The translations under genes and the position numbers were made by a program. A stretch of DNA of 64,000 nucleotides, taken from the NCBI RefSeq assembly GCF_003313465.1, contig NZ_KZ845666.1:186001-250000 (forward strand), written 5' to 3'. This DNA comes from Thermoflavimicrobium daqui. GTDB taxonomy: Bacteria > Bacillota > Bacilli > Thermoactinomycetales > Thermoactinomycetaceae. How positions within the stretch are numbered: position 1 is the stretch's first letter; each line of letters opens with the position of its first letter. The notes beneath the pieces were generated by a model. It was not told where the DNA came from. It ran no database searches and worked only from the letters and a program-made list of their open reading frames with translations. Below are positions 44,401 through 56,267 of the stretch, in pieces.

Positions 44401-44858
44401 ATGCCATCGTTGGTCCCAACGGAAAACGCCCATACGCTCCGAAAGACAAAGGTGGCTTCTTCGCTTATGCTGTATTCGGCATGAGTCAAAATGCAAGCCA
44501 AAAACAGCAGTCTATGCCACTCTTTACGCAAGAACGAAGCAGGGTGGTGGATGTTCGCCCCATTTTAGAAGATGCAAAAGTAGATAAGGAGGCTTTTTCA
44601 GTAGGAAAAGAAGAAACGGTCACTCTCATTGGTATACAGGCTGATAACTATACATTTCCAATTCAATACCCAGCTAATGTTCAATTTATCGCTGGCGAAG
44701 GGCTAGTTATCAAAGAAAAGCAGGGACAAATTACTCCATATGTAAATGCCTATTTTGATCCACAAAAGAAAATCGTTTACTTTATTCGTGAAGGAACTGC
44801 GAAATTGACTATGAAGGTTGGAAGCTTCGAGAAAACATTCATATTGGAAGGAAAATAA
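41493..44858 (+). CDS. Secreted phosphodiester glycosidase (NAGPA) fused to a metallophosphatase
   Basis: 1121 aa, ATG after GAGAGGAG. A signal peptide (MNKLRKTLALFLTFFLLLIP, cleavage near SVQGA) precedes a NAGPA-type domain (about 100-400; GVNGDFFDIR near 130 and AVNLDGGGSSTMVSR near 355). Ig-like/beta-sandwich segments (about 400-750) follow. A calcineurin-like phosphatase (about 765-1000) has TDLHL, FNGDMID, VPGNHES, LGHHP and ITGHAHSNH, so all five metal motifs are present. A C-terminal beta domain ends the protein. It should remove or hydrolyse phosphodiester-linked sugars of wall polymers or exopolysaccharides, but the substrate is unknown. Confidence 0.9.
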   Translation: MNKLRKTLALFLTFFLLLIPISVQGAINPIHESGELQRIEPRSFVPNESQNNPTLIHQESTKEMIASGIELTRFHRFDSLGWNKGATLSVELTKPGVQTNLLTPGQVASSEALSKQMQKSGAIAGVNGDFFDIRNTQAPLGAAVQNGKVLKSGGTRNSAFVSKDHLGQITSLLFEGKVVAQEKTFTLSAINNHSIENDHLNLYTSDWGNASRQHLKEGAHVYSEVLIRDRKIVKHFDGQVYSDALKDGESLLSGKGKAAEFLRSLSVGDSVDIQIQTRPNAKDLFFAVGAGDILVKDGEVATKDNGPVHPRTAIGFSKDRKKMILTVVDGRSNDSRGMTLMQLAEFMKEQGAYHAVNLDGGGSSTMVSRPLGEGGLKVVNSPSDGQERPVPNGVGVWNNSQTGKIKGFKIETRSDRVFPKFSRDFKAFPYDTAYAPMKLTEQQMHWYANGSIGTFKGNGSIFKAMRPGKGYVTVRHKAVSSRKEVRVLGELASLSIKPDHIGLDQGKTANFLVTGKDAEGYETYIEPRDIQLSYDNNVIEVKAGEDGSFTVIPKTDQGATLIKAKAGKFTAHLGVTVGLKSNTIETFEDQSKPWKFEKFPTEVIGSLSYVDSPGHGGKAIKLDYDFTTSDRTRAVYTLPPNTFLELSGDVKKIGVKVYGDEGNHHWLRTRIRDANGTYHTLDLANQVNWKGWKYVEAAVPAGVKFPISLNQIYLVEPDIKKKDKGFIILDDVTTKVSTTLDVPETSVTKHPMVLQNKPISTKMWKFAVLTDLHLVSDSPESKEVKNAIAAIKDVQKSGVDFIVFNGDMIDHDTKENFAFLKKLLDEHVNVPYYVVPGNHESYGSGNLNHFLQTFRLKNAFQTFDHKGTRFVILNTSQGGLRASDSQQWPRLLEVLNKTKKDQTIQKLVILGHHPLFDQLSSHTSQFTDSKEAALVQKQLTQFKEESKKEVMMITGHAHSNHFEKRDGVTYAIVGPNGKRPYAPKDKGGFFAYAVFGMSQNASQKQQSMPLFTQERSRVVDVRPILEDAKVDKEAFSVGKEETVTLIGIQADNYTFPIQYPANVQFIAGEGLVIKEKQGQITPYVNAYFDPQKKIVYFIREGTAKLTMKVGSFEKTFILEGK

Positions 44859-44860
44859 AT

Positions 44861-44902
44861 AAACCCTGCTATACTCTCTATCAGAGGAGTATAGCAGGGT
44901 TT
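44861..44902. terminator. Bidirectional terminator between convergent genes
   Basis: A perfect 16-bp stem (44861-44876 with 44887-44902) and a 10-nt loop separate the 41493 gene from secG. Both flanks are A/T-rich. Confidence 0.85.
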
Positions 44903-44955
44903 ATATTTATAAAAAAACAAAAGAAAAACAGCGAAATGGCTGTTTCTCTCTGGTA

Positions 44956-45189
44956 TTATTTGATGAAATATCCGACTAACAGTGTAGTAACAATAAATAA
45001 AATAGCGAAAATAGTGGTTAAGCGCTGTAACAAAGCATCGATCCCTCGTGCCTTTGCTTTACCGAAAAGCTGTTCAGCTCCACCACCAATTGAACCCGAT
45101 AAACCAGCACTTTTACTTGATTGCATTAAAATAACAACAATCAAACAAATACTGATCACTGCCAAGAAAATTTTTGCAGCGAGTGCCAT
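44956..45189 (-). CDS. secG: Preprotein translocase subunit SecG
   Basis: About 77 aa, two transmembrane helices (residues 5-25 and 53-73) joined by the conserved loop QSSKSAGLSGSIGGGAEQLF. The start is one of two consecutive ATGs (45192 or 45189); GAGGGGG suits the second. SecG assists SecYEG in protein export. The gene lies between the glycolytic operon and est as in other Bacillales. Confidence 0.95.
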   Translation of the reverse strand: MALAAKIFLAVISICLIVVILMQSSKSAGLSGSIGGGAEQLFGKAKARGIDALLQRLTTIFAILFIVTTLLVGYFIK

Positions 45190-45320
45190 CATGTGACCCC
45201 CTCTTGTCACCTATTCCACTTACGTTAATGTAACACACTGCTACCTTAATTGCAATAAGGGAAGCTTTCTCTCATCGGACTTTACTCAAAAGGTTTACTA
45301 TAGCAATTCTCTTTTTTGAT

Positions 45321-45358
45321 AAAAAACCTCAGCCCGAAAAATGGGGCTAAGGTTTTTT
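45321..45358 (-). terminator. Terminator of the glycolytic operon
   Basis: AAAAAACCTTAGCCC pairs with GGGCTGAGGTTTTTT (one mismatch) around an 8-nt loop, 48 nt after the eno stop. It is U-rich on both strands and probably also protects secG from read-through. Confidence 0.9.
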
Positions 45359-45405
45359 ATCACTTCCCGTTTATTACTTAAGATGTTATTTCCATCTGGG
45401 TCTTA

Positions 45406-48245
<2,840 letters not shown>

Positions 48246-48256
48246 TTTTCATCACC

Positions 48257-49021
48257 TTATTTACTGGCTGCTTGTACCAATTTCAAGAATGAATCTGGTT
48301 TTAGACTTGCTCCACCTACAAGGGCCCCATCAATATCTGGGTGTGCTAGAAATGAAGCAATATTCTCAGGTTTTACACTACCTCCGTATTGAATACGCAC
48401 TTCATCTGCGACTTGACTGTTAAGAAGAGCCGCAATTGTTCTTCGAATAAACGAAATGACTTCGCCAGCATCTTCAGCTGTAGAAGCTTTTCCAGTACCA
48501 ATAGCCCAAACCGGCTCATAGGCAATAATACTTTGTTTCACTTGCTCAGGTGTTAGACCTTGCAGTGCATGTTTAACTTGATTCTCTACAACCTGTTTTG
48601 TTTGATTACCTTCCCATTCGTCTAGTGTCTCACCTACACAAATAATGGGTATGATCCCCGATTCGATGGCTGCTTTTGCTTTTTTATTAACTGTTTCGTC
48701 TGTTTCCGCAAAATAAGCTCGACGTTCAGAATGACCGATGATTACATACTTCACACCAATAGCTTGCAACATAGGAATACTGATTTCCCCCGTGTAAGCT
48801 CCTTCTTTCTCCCAATGAACATTTTGCGCTCCGATTCCTACTTGCGTACCTTGGGCTTTTTCTGCTAAGCTAGGCAAGCATAGATAAGGAGCACAAATGA
48901 CTGTTTCTACATGGTCGGGGATCGATTGAGCTAATAAAGAGGCAAAAAAATCATTTGCTTCATGAATATTTTTATACATTTTCCAGTTCCCCGCAATGAC
49001 TGGTGTTCGCGAAACCGTCAC
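48257..49021 (-). CDS. tpiA: Triosephosphate isomerase
   Basis: About 254 aa. AGNWKMYKN (catalytic Lys), YVIIGHSERRAYF (catalytic His), AYEPVWAIGTGKAS (catalytic Glu) and IQYGGSVKPENI are present. The GTG at 49021 lies 8 nt behind AGAGGAG; another GTG at 49030 overlaps that site and is less likely. It interconverts glyceraldehyde-3-phosphate and dihydroxyacetone phosphate. The gene lies 13 nt behind pgk in the operon. Confidence 0.97.
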   Translation of the reverse strand: MTVSRTPVIAGNWKMYKNIHEANDFFASLLAQSIPDHVETVICAPYLCLPSLAEKAQGTQVGIGAQNVHWEKEGAYTGEISIPMLQAIGVKYVIIGHSERRAYFAETDETVNKKAKAAIESGIIPIICVGETLDEWEGNQTKQVVENQVKHALQGLTPEQVKQSIIAYEPVWAIGTGKASTAEDAGEVISFIRRTIAALLNSQVADEVRIQYGGSVKPENIASFLAHPDIDGALVGGASLKPDSFLKLVQAASK

Positions 49022-49034
49022 GAACCTCACTCCT

Positions 49035-50222
49035 CTACTCTTTATCGTTTAATATAGCCACACCCGGAAGTTCTTTTCCTTCCATCAATTCTAAAGATGC
49101 TCCACCACCTGTCGAAATGTGGTCAACTTCTTGTGCTAAACCTGCTTTTTCAATGGCCGCTGCTGAATCTCCACCACCCACAATCGTTAAAGCTTGAGAC
49201 TGCGCCATCGCTTTAGCGACTTGATTGGTTCCTTTGGCAAACTGATCAAATTCAAATACACCCATCGGTCCATTCCAGATTACTAGATTTGATGAATGAA
49301 TCACTTCAGCAAAAATTTCTCTTGTTTTCGGGCCAATATCTAATCCCATCATATCTGCTGGAATCTGATCAATCGTCACGGTCTTTACCTGTGCAGGATT
49401 TTCACCAAATTCGTTCGCCACCACCGCATCGACTGGTAAATAAAGACGAATTCCCTTTTCTTTAGCCTGCTCTATAAACGACCTTGCTAATTCCAATTTA
49501 TCCTCTTCTAACAAAGACTTTCCAATTTCATACCCTTGAGCACGAATAAAAGTATAGGATAAACCGCCTCCGATAATGAGATTATCTACTTTATCCAATA
49601 GGTTTTGAATAACACCTATTTTATCCTTTACTTTAGCACCACCAATAATTGCAGTAAAAGGGCGTTTTGGGTTTAGCATTGCCTGCCCCAATGTATCCAA
49701 TTCTTTTTGCATGAGCAAACCTGCTACGGCAGGAATATAGTTAGCGATTCCTTCAGTAGAAGCGTGAGCACGATGAGCAGTACCAAACGCATCATTAACG
49801 AATAGATCCGCTAGATCGGCAAAAGCTTTTGCAACAACTGGATCATTTTTTTCTTCTCCAGGTAAGAAGCGTACATTTTCTAAAAGAAGAACTTCTCCCT
49901 CTTTTAATTCTCGAACTCGTTTTTCAACCTCAGCTCCAACTACTTCATCTACTTTATACACGGGTTGCTCCAAATATTCTGCTAATCGATTCGCCACAGG
50001 AGTTAACCGCATTTCCTCAACCACTTTACCTTTCGGACGCCCTAAATGGCTAGCTAAAATCAGCTTTGCCCCATGCTCTATCAAATACTTAATGGTTGGA
50101 AGTGCAGCACGGATTCGTGTATCATCTGTAATTTGACCATTTTGGATCGGCACATTAAAGTCAACTCGACAAAATACCTTTTTTCCACGAACATCTACAT
50201 CACGGATTGATTTTTTATTCAT
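49035..50222 (-). CDS. pgk: Phosphoglycerate kinase
   Basis: 395 aa from the ATG at 50222 behind GAAGGGGGATC. The frame is open to 50363, but that part overlaps gapA and is not conserved. [45 protein letters not shown] and [12 protein letters not shown] mark the family. It makes ATP and 3-phosphoglycerate. It is in the glycolytic operon, 74 nt behind gapA. Confidence 0.98.
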   Translation of the reverse strand: MNKKSIRDVDVRGKKVFCRVDFNVPIQNGQITDDTRIRAALPTIKYLIEHGAKLILASHLGRPKGKVVEEMRLTPVANRLAEYLEQPVYKVDEVVGAEVEKRVRELKEGEVLLLENVRFLPGEEKNDPVVAKAFADLADLFVNDAFGTAHRAHASTEGIANYIPAVAGLLMQKELDTLGQAMLNPKRPFTAIIGGAKVKDKIGVIQNLLDKVDNLIIGGGLSYTFIRAQGYEIGKSLLEEDKLELARSFIEQAKEKGIRLYLPVDAVVANEFGENPAQVKTVTIDQIPADMMGLDIGPKTREIFAEVIHSSNLVIWNGPMGVFEFDQFAKGTNQVAKAMAQSQALTIVGGGDSAAAIEKAGLAQEVDHISTGGGASLELMEGKELPGVAILNDKE

Positions 50223-50296
50223 GAAGATCCCCCTTCGGTACGATAAGAAAGAGGAGAACAAAGAATTCTCCTCATAGTACTTACTACTCTTCAATT

Positions 50297-51316
<1,020 letters not shown>

Positions 51317-51425
51317 CTATTCCTCCTTTATAAAATAAAGCCCCCAATTAACATTTTTCTATCTTACCTTTGGCTTTTAGCTTCCCCTAGATTAAGTACA
51401 AAAATCGCTCTGTATCCATAAAAAA

Positions 51426-52451
51426 TCAATGGCTTTTTTTTAGTATGGCTTCCGCTGCTCCCTCATCTGTGATTAACACATGAACAGACGACAAGGAACA
51501 TATGGCTTTAATTGCCTCTGCTTTGCTCGTACCACCTGCTACAGCAATAGACAGCTCCACTTGATCTAAGTTTTCGAGTTGCAATCCGACCATTGGAATT
51601 CGGTGAATAATTTGGCCCTTGGAGTTAATATAATAACCAAAAAATTCACCTACAGCTTCTCCTTGTTCCAGCTTCTTGATTACTTCTGGAGAAGACTTAC
51701 GACGGAGCGCCATTTTTTTGGCATCTCCAATGCCATGTAATACGATGCGTGATTTTTTTAGATAAGCCAATGTTTTTTCGATATGTTGTTCTTTCATTAA
51801 CATTTCATATGCCTCAGGGCTTAATTGATCAGGTACATGTAATAACCGATATCTCCCACCTGTCTTTTTGGCCATCATTGAAGCAATATAATTGGCACCT
51901 AGCTCAACAGCTTCATCTAAACCACCTCGGGTTGGGACAAAAGTAGTCGATTTTAAAACAGTAGAAGGTGTAAGCATTTCTGCTACTGCCAAAACACTAG
52001 AACCACCTGTTACTGCTACAATCTGGTTTTCTATCGACAATTGCTGTAATACACGCGCACCAGCGCGTCCTATTTCCTTCTTAACCCAATTGGATTGATC
52101 CGTATCTCCTGGCACAACAATAACTTCTTTGATTCCTAAAAGCTGGGACAATTCTTTTTCTAATTCATTAATCCCAAATAATTCTTTCATCACTTGTTCC
52201 ATCTCTAGGAGTAGTTCATTTCCTACATCAGTTAAATTCATACCTGTAGAAGAAACATCGATCAACCCTTGCATCCGTAAAAAATCAGTTTCTGAACGCA
52301 AAACTCGCTCGGTCATTTGTAATGCTGCTGTTAAACTACGTCTACCAACTGGTTGCATCAAACGAATTTGATGAAGTATTTGATATCTCTTTCGCATGAC
52401 TTTTAATAAATCAGGCAATAATCTTTTTTGTATATTCAGTAACGAATCCAT
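51426..52451 (-). CDS. cggR: Central glycolytic genes regulator CggR
   Basis: 341 aa, ATG after GGGGGAG. An N-terminal winged HTH (about 20-75, GRRSLTAALQMTERVLRSET) is followed by a SorC-type sugar-binding domain (VIVVPGDTD, VAVTGGSSVLAVAEML, FVPTRGGLDEAVELGANYIA). CggR represses the gapA operon and is released by fructose-1,6-bisphosphate. Its operator lies just upstream at 52467-52502, so it is autoregulated. Confidence 0.97.
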   Translation of the reverse strand: MDSLLNIQKRLLPDLLKVMRKRYQILHQIRLMQPVGRRSLTAALQMTERVLRSETDFLRMQGLIDVSSTGMNLTDVGNELLLEMEQVMKELFGINELEKELSQLLGIKEVIVVPGDTDQSNWVKKEIGRAGARVLQQLSIENQIVAVTGGSSVLAVAEMLTPSTVLKSTTFVPTRGGLDEAVELGANYIASMMAKKTGGRYRLLHVPDQLSPEAYEMLMKEQHIEKTLAYLKKSRIVLHGIGDAKKMALRRKSSPEVIKKLEQGEAVGEFFGYYINSKGQIIHRIPMVGLQLENLDQVELSIAVAGGTSKAEAIKAICSLSSVHVLITDEGAAEAILKKSH

Positions 52452-52466
52452 AGAACTCCCCCGAGG

Positions 52467-52502
52467 GACAATTTTGATCCCTATACTGCAATTTACGTCC
52501 CA
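52467..52502 (-). promoter_or_regulatory. CggR operator (two direct half-sites)
   Basis: On the minus strand GGGAC-N6-TGCA-N4-AGGGAT-N6-TGTC closely matches the known Bacillus arrangement CGGGAC-N6-TGTC-N4-CGGGAC-N6-TGTC. It lies between the promoter and the cggR start. Confidence 0.82.
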
Positions 52503-52537
52503 TCCCGAGCAAAAAAATATAAATGAGGTTCAATTTA

Positions 52538-52567
52538 ATTGTACCCCATTTAAAATAAGCTTGGCAA
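52538..52567 (-). promoter_or_regulatory. SigA-type promoter of the cggR-gapA operon
   Basis: TTGCCA (52562-52567) and TACAAT (52538-52543), spacer 18 nt, reading on the minus strand towards the CggR operator and cggR. Confidence 0.7.
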
Positions 52568-52591
52568 GCTATCTTCACCCATTTAGGATAA

Positions 52592-53977
52592 CTATTTTGT
52601 ATACCTTTTACGGACAGTCGAAGAAGGAATCCCCATTTCTTCACGATACTTAGCCACCGTCCTACGTGAAATATGAATCCCTTTGTCTTGTAAAAGACGA
52701 GATAACTTTTGATCAGACAATGGTTTTGTTTTATCTTCTTGATGAATCAATCGTTGTAACTGTCTCTTTACAGCTTTCATACTCATATCCATTCCCGAAT
52801 CTGTTGATAAGCCTGAAGGAAAGAAGAAACGGAAAGGAAAAACACCATGTGGAGTTTGCATATACTTATGCTGAGTTGCTCGTGAAATAGTTGACTCATG
52901 AAGACCAACTTCTTCACCGATTTGCTTGAGGGTAAGCGGACGTATGAAAGAGACTCCTTTTTCGAAAAAGTCCTTTTGTTTTTCTATGATCGCTTCTACC
53001 ACTCGATAAATTGTATCCCTTCGCTGTTCAAGTCCCTTCATCAACCATAAAGCCGATTGCATCCACTTTTTCAAATAGGATGTAGTAGACTGTTCTAACC
53101 CTGCTTGTTTAATTAGTTGAATGTATTGTGTGTTTAGCTTTATATTGGAATGATAACGATCATCTAGCTGTATTGAAAATTCTCCATCAACGGATTCAAC
53201 GATAACATCAGGGTAGATATACTCCGGCTTACTAACAGCATATCCTCCCCCAGGACGCGGATTACACTCTTTGATTAAATCAATGGCATCTTGAACTTCA
53301 GAAACCTCTACTTGAAGTTCTTGAGCTATTTTTTTTAACTTTCCCTTCGCTACATCTTCGAGATAATCGTCCGCAATAGTGATAGCGATAAGATTTGGGC
53401 ATTCTTTTCGCTTTAATTGAATGACTATACATTCTGAAAGCGAGCGGGCTCCAACACCTGCCGGATCCATCGAATGTAATACCTCTAGACAAGTAGACCA
53501 AGTTCTTAGATCGATTTGGAAGCGCTTACATACAGATTTATAATCTATATCTAGATAGCCTCTTTCATCTAAGTTTCCAATTAAAAAACGACATACTTTC
53601 TGAGTGATAGGATCTAACTCTAAAAAACTAAGTTGTTCTATCAACATATCATAAAGGGAGTCAGAATCAGAAGAAATCATATCCATTATAAAATCTGACT
53701 CGTTATTTACTGCTGACCTCTTAGGGTAATAATTGGTTCCACTGATATAGTTTAACCATTTTTCAGCTCTTTGCCGCCAAGCTTCATCATTTTCCAGTTC
53801 ATCTGAATAAGAGCTGATCATCTCCAGCAACGGATTCTCATTAGCTTGTTCCTGAATATATTGTTCTAACTCAACGGCGGAGTACTGCAACAACTGAATG
53901 GCTTGACGTAGTTCAGGGGTCATTAGCAGTTTCATTCTTTGTTCCTGCACCAAATCAAAACTTATCTGCAGCGCCAT
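52592..53977 (-). CDS. rpoN: RNA polymerase sigma-54 factor
   Basis: 461 aa. The glutamine- and leucine-rich activator region I (residues 1-50, QEQRMKLLMTPELRQAIQLL), core-binding region and HTH (LKQIGEEVGLHESTISRATQ) are present, as is the RpoN box RRTVAKYREEMGIPSS near the C-terminus. It directs RNA polymerase to -24/-12 promoters with enhancer-binding activators, none of which is in this window. The gene is called sigL in Bacillus subtilis. Its location next to cggR is seen in other Bacillales. Confidence 0.97.
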   Translation of the reverse strand: MALQISFDLVQEQRMKLLMTPELRQAIQLLQYSAVELEQYIQEQANENPLLEMISSYSDELENDEAWRQRAEKWLNYISGTNYYPKRSAVNNESDFIMDMISSDSDSLYDMLIEQLSFLELDPITQKVCRFLIGNLDERGYLDIDYKSVCKRFQIDLRTWSTCLEVLHSMDPAGVGARSLSECIVIQLKRKECPNLIAITIADDYLEDVAKGKLKKIAQELQVEVSEVQDAIDLIKECNPRPGGGYAVSKPEYIYPDVIVESVDGEFSIQLDDRYHSNIKLNTQYIQLIKQAGLEQSTTSYLKKWMQSALWLMKGLEQRRDTIYRVVEAIIEKQKDFFEKGVSFIRPLTLKQIGEEVGLHESTISRATQHKYMQTPHGVFPFRFFFPSGLSTDSGMDMSMKAVKRQLQRLIHQEDKTKPLSDQKLSRLLQDKGIHISRRTVAKYREEMGIPSSTVRKRYTK

Positions 53978-54171
53978 ATCATTTCCTCCTCCGCACTATC
54001 AGACAATTTATTTTTTAGTTACTATATATTTTATCACATTAGATAATAAATGAAGAAAGAGATTTTAAATATAAATATTTCAAAGATGTTGGTTAACCAT
54101 TAATTGTAATTATTAGTAGTAAAAACAATATGATGTAGATCAACAGTTGCGTAAGTATTTATCAATAAAAA

Positions 54172-54189
54172 AACGGGGAATTCCCCGTT
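54172..54189 (-). terminator. Terminator of the lipoprotein amidase gene
   Basis: AACGGGGAA/TTCCCCGTT is a perfect 9-bp palindromic arm pair, followed on the minus strand by TTTTTATTG. It starts 5 nt after the stop codon. Confidence 0.85.
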
Positions 54190-54193
54190 ACAA

Positions 54194-55582
54194 TTAATTT
54201 TTAGCTGTACTCATATCAAAACCGTATAACTTCGCTCCTGTAAATAGCAACCACGATATTGGAGAATCTTTTTTATCAGCTGTATGTTGTGTCACATATA
54301 CTTCATTACCCATTTTTCGTGTCACAACAGCAGAATGATTGATACGACCATCATTTTCAAAATCAAAGTTAATAATATCCCCTACTTTTAAATCCCAAAT
54401 GTTTTCAACTGGCTTTGCCCGTTGTTTCATGTGCAGATAGAATGAGTGAGCAACTCCCCATGATAATGAAGGTTTTTTGTCGGAATAGTACCAGTAACTA
54501 TTTCCATTTGTAACTTCTTTCATCCCACCTGCTTTTATTACCTGGGAAATAAAGTTAGTACAATCTGCCCAGCAATCTTCACAACCACCCATCGCTCGAC
54601 TATAGTAACCATATTGAGCATTATTTCTCTTATTCCACCATTTATATGCATACTCTTTTGCTTTAGCTCGATTATAGCCATTCGGCTCCGGTTTATTTAA
54701 TTGCGACTCTCCTGGCTTATTGTTGTCGTCTGGTTTATTTTTATCATTTGGTTTACCATTATCACCTGGCTGTTGAGGAGTTCCGTTCCCATCACTACTA
54801 CCTTGGCCTGGGATTGGATTTTTCTGATTAGGCTCATTACCACCATTAGTATCAGGCTTCTCCGTACCAGAATGATCATTTCCGGGATGGGTTGGCTTTG
54901 GATCTTCAGGCTTGTTTGGTTTATCTTTTTCACCTGGGTTTAAATCACCAGGTTTTGGGGTATTAGGCTTTGTAGTTTTCTTAAGTTCACTTGGATCCTG
55001 AGCTTTGTCCGGCAGTTTTACTATACCAGGTTTTTTATTAGGAGTTGGTTTCCCTTTATCTTTCAAAGGAACACCACCTTTGATTGGCAATAAACTCTGT
55101 AATAGAGCTAAATCTTCTTTAGTTCCTTTGCCTGATTTTAATTTCTTTAATAACTCTTCAATCTTTTTATTAATTTGCCTCTTCTCGATTGCACTGAGAT
55201 ACTTAACATACTCTAACAAAGCTTGTCTTTCTTTTGGGGATAGATCACCTGCACCACCTAGCAATCCACTCACATAATCTCTATAGTTTTGATCGTTAGG
55301 ATCTTCTTTTATTTTTCCTTTGTTTTTCTTAACTGTATTTTTAATAATCTTAACAGCCACTTCTGTTTGAGCAGGTTTTTGAGTCTTTGTATCCGGATAA
55401 TATGTAACCTTATCCGAAACTACTTCGACTTCCTTAGTATCAACTGGCTTTTTTTCTAATTCAGGGGCAGGCGCAGATTGCTTCGTATTTTGCGAATAGT
55501 CTGTCCCTTTTGTGACTCCTGATGCACATCCCCCAAGAGCAAGTGCACCAACAAAAAGCCAGATAGCTGCTTGTTTCTTCAA
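54194..55582 (-). CDS. Lipoprotein with C-terminal amidase domain (Amidase_6)
   Basis: 462 aa, TTG start after GGAGAGAAGGG. The lipobox ALGGC (Cys19) follows a short hydrophobic signal. The middle (about 90-165) is helical and charged. Residues about 180-305 are a low-complexity linker of Pro, Asn, Lys, Gly and Asp, presumably spanning the wall. The C-terminal 155 residues show the Amidase_6 pattern: YNRAKAKEYAYKWWNKRN, DCTNFISQVIKAGG (catalytic Cys), INHSAVVTRK (His) and VTQHTAD. A surface-anchored peptidoglycan-related hydrolase is likely. It is monocistronic. Confidence 0.85.
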   Translation of the reverse strand: MKKQAAIWLFVGALALGGCASGVTKGTDYSQNTKQSAPAPELEKKPVDTKEVEVVSDKVTYYPDTKTQKPAQTEVAVKIIKNTVKKNKGKIKEDPNDQNYRDYVSGLLGGAGDLSPKERQALLEYVKYLSAIEKRQINKKIEELLKKLKSGKGTKEDLALLQSLLPIKGGVPLKDKGKPTPNKKPGIVKLPDKAQDPSELKKTTKPNTPKPGDLNPGEKDKPNKPEDPKPTHPGNDHSGTEKPDTNGGNEPNQKNPIPGQGSSDGNGTPQQPGDNGKPNDKNKPDDNNKPGESQLNKPEPNGYNRAKAKEYAYKWWNKRNNAQYGYYSRAMGGCEDCWADCTNFISQVIKAGGMKEVTNGNSYWYYSDKKPSLSWGVAHSFYLHMKQRAKPVENIWDLKVGDIINFDFENDGRINHSAVVTRKMGNEVYVTQHTADKKDSPISWLLFTGAKLYGFDMSTAKN

Positions 55583-55786
55583 GTTCTTCCCTTCTCTCCT
55601 ATTTTTGAATGTTATTCATTTTATTTCGTTATACTAAACTCGTAAAGCGTTGTATATAGCATATTAAAAAATGTTTTTTCCGGGAAGTATCCCTATCTAC
55701 ATTTCATTCTTTATTCAAAATTTGACTAAATATCCCTTTTTTAGCATTATAATTACATTTAATTTATAAATAAATATATCTTACAG

Positions 55787-55815
55787 TTGATCCTTACTCC
55801 ATACTATGTTATAAT
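55787..55815 (+). promoter_or_regulatory. Promoter of tRNA-Arg
   Basis: TTGATC (55787-55792) and TATAAT (55810-55815) with an exact 17-nt spacer, ending 19 nt before the tRNA. Confidence 0.75.
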
Positions 55816-55834
55816 TAGTTTCGTTACTGCATAT

Positions 55835-55909
55835 GCGCCTATAGCTCAGGGGATAGAGCACTGGTCTCCGGAACCAGGTGCCCAGGTTCGAATCCTGGTA
55901 GGCGCGCCA
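55835..55909 (+). tRNA. tRNA-Arg (CCG anticodon)
   Basis: Acceptor GCGCCTA/TAGGCGC with encoded CCA, D-arm GCTCAGGGGATAGAGC, anticodon stem CTGGT/ACCAG with loop CTCCGGA, and T-arm CAGGTTCGAATCCTG. The anticodon CCG reads codon CGG. Confidence 0.97.
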
Positions 55910-55937
55910 AATATTAGATGCCTTGATAGACGAATGT

Positions 55938-55997
55938 AAAAACATCTCCTTATGTGTTAGCTAATTAACACATAAGGAGATGTTTTTTGTTTTTTTA
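55938..55997 (+). terminator. Terminator of tRNA-Arg
   Basis: An 18-bp stem (ACATCTCCTTATGTGTTA with its complement) is followed by TTTTTTGTTTTTTTA. Between this and 56194 nothing further is recognised. Confidence 0.9.
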
Positions 55998-56194
55998 TGA
56001 TATCTCGAATTGTCTATCCCCATCTTCTCTTCACAATAACAATAATAACCACCTAGTCTCCTAAAATAGCTTCCTAGTCAATCGAAAGAAAATAATAGAA
56101 TCATGATAACCTACTAACAATATTTTGTTTACACTGAAGTTGCCTTCTTAATCCTTCACTCATTGCTACTTCCTTCCGTAGCTTTAATCAGTTT

Positions 56195-56227
56195 AAAAAA
56201 CGAGGGATCAAATTCTCCTCGTTTTTT
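56195..56227 (-). terminator. Terminator of the five-gene operon
   Basis: AAAAAACGAGG/CCTCGTTTTTT is an 11-bp stem with an 11-nt loop, 40 nt after the last gene of the operon. It carries a T6 tract on either strand. Confidence 0.85.
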
Positions 56228-56267
56228 ATAAGTTAGGATATATGGAAAAAAAACCATAAATGATTAT

